A program made the position numbers and the translations under genes. 64,000 bases of DNA from NCBI GenBank assembly GCA_900239685.1, contig OENT01000897.1, positions 1 to 64,000 of the forward strand, written 5' to 3'. The notes under the pieces are model-generated. The model saw nothing but the letters and a program-made list of their open reading frames with translations, ran no database searches and had not been told where the DNA came from. Position 1 is the stretch's first letter. The number at the start of each line of letters is the position of its first letter. Origin of the DNA: Rotaria macrura (taxonomy: Eukaryota; Rotifera; Eurotatoria; Philodinida; Philodinidae). Shown in pieces: positions 58,734 to 64,000 of this stretch.

Positions 58734-58741
58734 GGGCGTGC

Positions 58742-59594
58742 GTATATAGGAAGGAATCCCAGAACATTCACATCCACACTCAGACCCAGTACTGGCTTCA
58801 AAAACTATTATGTGAAAGGATCCCAATGAAAAATTTTCGCTGATTTTTATCGAAATATTCTGAAACAGAATCAAAATTGAAATAGATTGATAATTTTGAT
58901 TATTGTAGATCATGACTTAACCATTCCTTAATGTCGTTACTTATTTAGTATGACATTCTCGGATAAAAATTGATTATTTTGCAACGAAATCGAAATTATC
59001 AATCAATTTTGTATTCTTAATTTTCCTGCAGAAAAATCAATTTTAATCAAAACATACCATACTACGTAAGTAACAACATTAAGTAATGGCTAAGTCATGA
59101 TTTACGATAATCAAATTTTCAATCTATTTCAATTTTAATTTTAATTTTGTTGCAGAATAATTCGATTAAAATCAGCGAAAAGTATTCCATGGGACGGTAT
59201 TTCGGTCTGTCACTGCGTTTCAATGATTATATCATACAATAATACCATCGCTTGGCGATCATTTCAACTGTCGGAAGTGGTATCTTAAACCATCATTTAA
59301 CGACTAATTATTACTTTGGAATTTTCTGAATTTCGCCGTAATCCTGTATACTTCGCTACAAACCGTTTTCTTCGCTACAAAGCGGTCATTGCTTTTCTCT
59401 GGAATTGGATTCTTTTTCTAGCATGACAATTAAAGTGCCGTTATCTTCGATCTGGAACGTTCTCTTATTTGAATCACGATGGAGCTTATTGTGCAGATGA
59501 TCAGTCAATATCTAATATTCTTTGTCCAATATGACTATAATTGTGACGGTTCATCTTATAGAAAAGCTATCGAAAATCTAATATCCTTCATTAA
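58742..59594. other. Intergenic with a diverged local duplication
   Basis: No gene seen. The blocks GATAATTTTGATTATTGTAGATCATGACTTAACCATT (58889-58925) and its inverse AATGGCTAAGTCATGATTTACGATAATCAAAT (near 59083) form an imperfect inverted repeat. It runs outward through GAAACAGAATCAAAATTGAA-like and CAATTTTAATTTTGTTGC-like sequence, up to about 58840-59190. It may be another old fold-back element. Confidence 0.4.
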
Positions 59595-60450
59595 ATGATT
59601 CGTAGGGGCGACAAAAAGGAAAGAGATTTTGTTCGATATAGGTTTTGATCAATTACTGAATTAAAAACAACTATTGATACGAAAGATTTTTATGCATCGA
59701 ATGAAAATCTAATTACTAATGTTACTATATTAGTTCCCGTCAGTCACATCATGGATGATAAAGAAGAATTTCAAATTATGGCTATGAATTTCTTTTTTTA
59801 TAATACTCATTTCAATTCGGAATATCTTCCTACTTTAGAGAATTCGGTACACAAGCAGATATAATTGATTCACCATTATTAGCATTATGGTATGATTTTA
59901 TTTCAGATAACAGGTATATTACAATTGATTGAGGGAAAAGAAATTGAACTAATTCATTTAGGATATATGAATTTTCAGTAAGGTTTCTCAAAAGCAAAGA
60001 ACTTATTTGGATAATTGAACAAAAAGAGATTGAAAAAGGAAAAATAGAAGTGATTGCCAATCTATTGATTTTCGCAAACTTCAACAGTCATTATCATAGA
60101 TAAACCTTAGTGGTTTATTTACTATTTCTTTCACTGATTTGACCTTGAGATAGTAGAAACATTTCATTCAATTTATCTATCTGTTAAGGTTCTAATGAAA
60201 TTACTTTTCTTTTCCAAAGTTCTCTAAAAACTATCATGACATTGATTGGTATTATGAAACATTTAATACAAGTCAGATTGTGAAATTATCAATGGCTGCT
60301 GAAAAGAAGAAAACATATCAACCCCTTCGAAATATTTTAGTTCATGCAGACACGATACAAATTACATCAATGGAAAGAGCGAAAAAAATTGAGTATCAGA
60401 CATGCAGTTTCTTTTTGGGGTATGCCCAAGTCTCCAGCAAAAATTTTTAA
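59595..60450 (+). pseudogene. Pseudogene of an unidentified intracellular protein (in-frame stop, frameshift)
   Basis: From an ATG at 59595 the frame reads MIRRGDKKERDFVRYRF, then TGA, then SITELKTTIDTKDFYASNEN through ILVPVSHIMDDKEEFQIMAM to SEYLPTLE. A two-base shift (an extra GA near 59838) is needed to continue EFGTQADIIDSPLLALWYDF. A valid 47-bp intron (59914-59960) with matching phase leads to IYEFSVRFLKSKELIWIIEQ, and then a stop. A later open block (60222-60450) reads YHDIDWYYETFNTSQIVKLS, YQPLRNILVHADTIQITSME. The amino-acid sequence is clearly protein-like and of one style. I do not recognise the family. Sequencing errors could mimic the stop and shift. Confidence 0.5.
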
Positions 60451-62774
60451 AAATAGATTTTGTAGCGTAATAACGTGAAGTCGTCGTTCTTTTCTATACA
60501 TTCGCTAGTTTTTCTCTTTCTCTTTCTCTCTTCATCTCTCTTCTTTTTTCTCATTGCACATGCTTGTGTGTATACAAAAATAAAGCCGTTCAGATATAGT
60601 GTATCTAATACTTAGAAAAAAAATCTAACATCCATCATCTCAATCATGACGATCAGGCTTATGAGAAGATGAATTCATTCAAATAAAATACTTAATCAAG
60701 TATTTTCGATTCAATCGATAATATAGTTCATCAAATAAACCCTTTAAATTAAAAGAAATGTTCAGAAGCTATCAATCAAAAAATCATATTTCGAACATCG
60801 TAACCAACGGGTTTCTTCATTCTTGCCAATAAATTCTTTTCAAACATGAATTCAACTTGCCATTTTCTTTCTCAATAGAGACGAACATCATAAAACGATG
60901 AATCGATTCATCTTTTAATCGATAAAGCTGTAATATATCGTTGTCAATGCATGCTGATCACCACTAGAAACATTGTTTTTCAAAATCAATAAAAAACAAA
61001 AATATGTACATTCATTAATGCACATGTACGTACGCTTCCATATGATATCATAAAGCACTATCTTTTATCGAGTTCGAAAAGAGTATTCAATACTATAGAT
61101 AACTTGATGTCCTTACACACATTTGAATCTCTATTTCATATGCAATCTATGTGACATCTTCTTAAATACATACACGAATTTGAAGCTAAATATAAGTTCC
61201 TATCAGCTCTACACGTGTTTTTACACGCTTAGAAAGTTTTCTGTTTCATAAAGATATCATTAAACAAATGTGGGCATCTGCTTCACTTGGTCAAAATATA
61301 GATTTATTTATTTTTATTGCCTTGATCCGATATATTTTGTTTCAATCAAACGAGTTATTGTAAAACATTCAAGAAAAATATCTCGAATAAACAAGAAAAA
61401 AATCAGTCTTTAAAGATAGACGTTGAACGTTGACCAATTGATGAAAATCGATATCGATATTGATATTGATATATGTCGATCTATTTACGTACATTGATAT
61501 GTCGATTTTATTGACGTACATTGATATGTCGATTTATCGGCATACATTGATCTATCTAGAAAAAAAAGATAAAGTACAAATTTTCCTTCATCTTACGTCT
61601 TTTCAAACTCACCGAAGACAATCATGTAAGTATCACATCCAATGCTTACGTATTCAGTTCGTGGTAATGAATTACAGAAGAAGGTATTCACTAGAACACA
61701 AAAATAGAAATGATATTTAAATTCACAACTTCAGTCGCTTATTAGAAAACCCATGTTAACTGTAGTAGACTAAATTCATTCGTCTACATTCTTTCTTCAA
61801 GTAAATAAACGAATGCTAATCGCTTAAATCCACAAAGATAAAGATATGAGTCATCGGTCACGAATACCTTGTCGTCAGTAAACATAATTTTTATTTAAAT
61901 CATGCTTTCTTGTATGATGTCATATCTTTCCAATAACGGAATCTTTGTGCACGTTTAGCTTTAAATGATAATACGATGATATGATATCTAAATTAACAAA
62001 TAAATCCGAGTTAACAGAGATAGAATACATTCTGTAATTTCAAAACAAATTTTATTTATCGTTACTTACAATGGAATTTGATTTGAAGCGATTTTTGAAT
62101 CACCAGAAGGTGAATCTGTGTTTCGATTTGAATGGCGAATGACGAACCAATGTAATCTTAAATAGAAGAGAAAAAATAACAATGATTTGTTTCTTTCATT
62201 TCTTAGCCATTGATGTAGTGATAGCGCATTCGGCGAAATTCCCTTTCCCTTTTAGTTTCATTTGACATAAGTAATTAATTCAATCTAAGATAGACATTTA
62301 AATCGATCTATGTCTGATTGAACTAAGTCTCATGTCAAACAAATACAAAACGAGTAAAGGTCACTGGGTGTCGATGTGCATCCGACATGAGCAAGTTTTT
62401 CGTCGAATTCTAACAAATCATAAAAGAACGAAAAATTCTAAGTCTACATGCATGGCAAAATGAACATAGGCAAAAGATGGAATATTTAAAAATAGTAAAT
62501 TCGATATATCTTACCGACAAATTTTCGATCAGTTTTCAATTGGAATTCAAATATGTTTCTACGCATTTTTTCATAAGATAGGGAAAGAAAGAAAAGAAGA
62601 CAGATGAAGCGATGAAAGAAATAACTCATATATTCATCAGTTTAAAAAGAAAAGATTGTTTTCACTTCTCCGACATTCGGCCTTGCGGAAGATATGTCAA
62701 GAAAAGCTTCTATATCGATATTATCTAATGGTTTACAATATGTACAGTATTTACATGCATTTTTTTAACAGTAG
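60451..62774. other. Intergenic with a small minisatellite
   Basis: At about 61470-61555 three imperfect copies of TACATTGATATGTCGATTTA (period 26-27 bp) lie in tandem, preceded by a GATATCGATATT-type run. A CT-rich tract lies near 60513-60550. No supported coding sequence. Confidence 0.5.
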
Positions 62775-63341
62775 TCAATTGAGTTGTAGAGGTTGTGGTG
62801 TTTCTTTCAATAGACGGAATGAAAGAAAGTGCGCGATTGGTGTCTTGCGTGGCGTATTATTTCCGTCGAAGTAGTGGCATGTTTTTTCGGCTAGTTTAAA
62901 TTCCAGTCTAGTACTTTTCTTCATGAAATCGCCTTTAATGATGCATGTTTCTAGATTAAGTAGTTGAGTAATGATTGCAGATTCGACCCATTTTTTTGCG
63001 ATGCCAATGTTTGTCAATGCGTGTATGGTCGCATTGTTTGAAAGTGGAATTTTTCCGACTCTTTTTTGTCCTTTCGCTCTATCTGTAATTGCTCTGATTA
63101 TAGCTTGTTGTAAATGAGCAGCTATCCCTTTCAACCAACGAGTTTTATATGAATGTGATTTTTTGGGTGTTTCACATGTGTCATCTGGATAGCCAATAAG
63201 ATGAAGACGGAGAAAGGTTCCATCACCTGTGATTGGTCTATGTGGGCGTAAATCATAATGTCTCATCATTAGTATTGAGATACAGCAGGAGGGTGATCCT
63301 GAGAAAGAAAGATAATAATTATTCTGATAAAAAATATGCAA
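62775..63341 (-). CDS. Unidentified 188-codon open segment, probable exon
   Basis: This is the longest ORF of the right half without a recognisable domain. Its codons favour A/T third positions as in real genes here. It reads RPHRPITGDGTFLRLHLIGY, then HLQQAIIRAITDRAKGQKRV, IPLSNNATIHALTNIGIAKK and a Lys/Arg-rich end. A good acceptor (TTTCTTTCTCAG) at about 63299 suggests that the exon starts at 63298, not at the apparent start codon. In frame 0 that same acceptor would give only DHPPAVSQY and a stop. No zinc finger, catalytic motif or membrane span is visible. Confidence 0.4.
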   Translation of the reverse strand: MHIFYQNNYYLSFSGSPSCCISILMMRHYDLRPHRPITGDGTFLRLHLIGYPDDTCETPKKSHSYKTRWLKGIAAHLQQAIIRAITDRAKGQKRVGKIPLSNNATIHALTNIGIAKKWVESAIITQLLNLETCIIKGDFMKKSTRLEFKLAEKTCHYFDGNNTPRKTPIAHFLSFRLLKETPQPLQLN

Positions 63342-63740
63342 GGAGAAGAATAATATAATTTCAATCTAGAATGATTCGTTCTAGAAATACGCGTTTTTCT
63401 TCTTCTATTTTATTAGTATTTATTGTGAGAATTTTCCTGCACAAGAATGAGATCTATATGCTGAGACAATACAACAATGACCTAAATGATATGGTTGAGG
63501 TAATGCCATTAATGGTTGTTCATCTAAAAGAAACGTCTAAATTTCAAAAGTCGCTCATCATCATTTAGTAGCTCAAGAGGATTAAGCTCGTGTCACAACT
63601 GGAGGTGTACATTTGAGATTTTTTAATATCGATACTGTTCTAATTAGTTTATTACTCAACAAATGATTATTTGAATCTTAGTGATTTTTACGTTTCACAA
63701 TACTGTTGTTTGAGTATGTGGAAAAAACGAAATATCTTAC

Positions 63741-63815
63741 TTTGCCAGCTTGACGTACTTTTGAACGACGAATGCTACGGTAGCATTTGAAATGATGGTG
63801 ACGATGATGGAGCAT
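63741..63815 (-). CDS. Candidate exon encoding a basic His/Arg-rich peptide
   Basis: An ATG at 63815 opens MLHHRHHHFKCYRSIRRSKV and runs to a donor AAA|GTAAGA at 63741. It could be a first or internal exon of a gene extending left. Joined to the acceptor at 63299 in phase 0 it would end after DHPPAVSQY. Joining it to the 188-codon frame would require another phase. Low certainty. Confidence 0.25.
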
Positions 63816-64000
63816 TCTGGTAAAAGTTTTGGTTGTTGTGTTTGGTAATTTTATTTTTGTTTTTTATTGGTCGTTGGTAGTAACTATTTTGTTCGTTCTG
63901 GTCTTTTTTCTGATGATGTTTGCTTATTTTGTTGAGTTGACCCGACTAATTTAATATCACCATTGGACACTTGTGCTTGGTGTTGATTTTCTTGTTCGCA

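Noticed and set aside
58520..58843. Arg/Pro-rich ORFs on both strands
   Set aside because: They are translations of GGGAC words at the right end of the hAT-like element.
59830..60084. 84-codon minus-strand ORF
   Set aside because: It is antisense to the protein-like plus-strand pseudogene, whose reading includes a phase-consistent intron.

Overview
The window looks like nuclear DNA from an A+T-rich animal genome, most likely a bdelloid rotifer (Rotaria-like). The genes are clearly metazoan (CEP131, RANBP3, BORA, TMEM45 and CISD homologues). They are split into short exons by GT-AG introns, many of only about 45-80 bp. One intron-poor gene (26389-27396) has a coiled-coil plus SPRY-like layout that I associate with a large bdelloid family. 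The taxon is inferred from gene style and was not tested by a search.

Layout. Bases 1-4249 hold no convincing gene: the end of a hAT-like transposon (1-113) abuts a 1.6-kb element with inverted-repeat ends (114-1746). Bases 4250-27396 are gene-dense. In order they carry an Hsp20/alpha-crystallin-domain gene (minus), a small ORF (plus), RANBP3 (minus), CEP131 (plus, head-to-head with RANBP3), BORA (plus) and the coiled-coil/SPRY-like gene (minus). For RANBP3, CEP131 and BORA I joined exons whose splice phases all agree and whose summed length is a multiple of three, giving proteins of 400, 1131 and 336 aa. CEP131 is a centriolar-satellite/ciliary protein, BORA a mitotic Aurora-A/Plk1 cofactor and RANBP3 a nuclear-export cofactor. 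They are neighbours but not an operon.

Bases 27397-64000 are gene-poor and transposon-rich. The supported genes are TMEM45 and CISD, plus candidate small genes or exons and decayed gene pieces. The rest is dominated by non-autonomous DNA transposons. At least three are hAT-like with 8-bp target duplications (29081-30255, 45063-45446, 57472-58733), and 30932-31099 is a probable fourth. Two are perfect hairpin elements with CACTSTAAAAAA ends (46572-46978, 51112-51576), one of them inserted in a decayed Helitron helicase. Several other long inverted-repeat elements occur at 33028-33381, 40647-40994 and 49848-50393.

The most notable pattern is that the hAT-like elements share near-identical tips (YAGAG...) but carry a different short word repeated inside each end (GGGAC, TTAGG, TTCGGG, GTAAA). 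Both perfect hairpins have a single N exactly at the axis of symmetry, so their assembly should be checked. I found no CRISPR array, operon, viral gene or rRNA, and no tRNA I could support.
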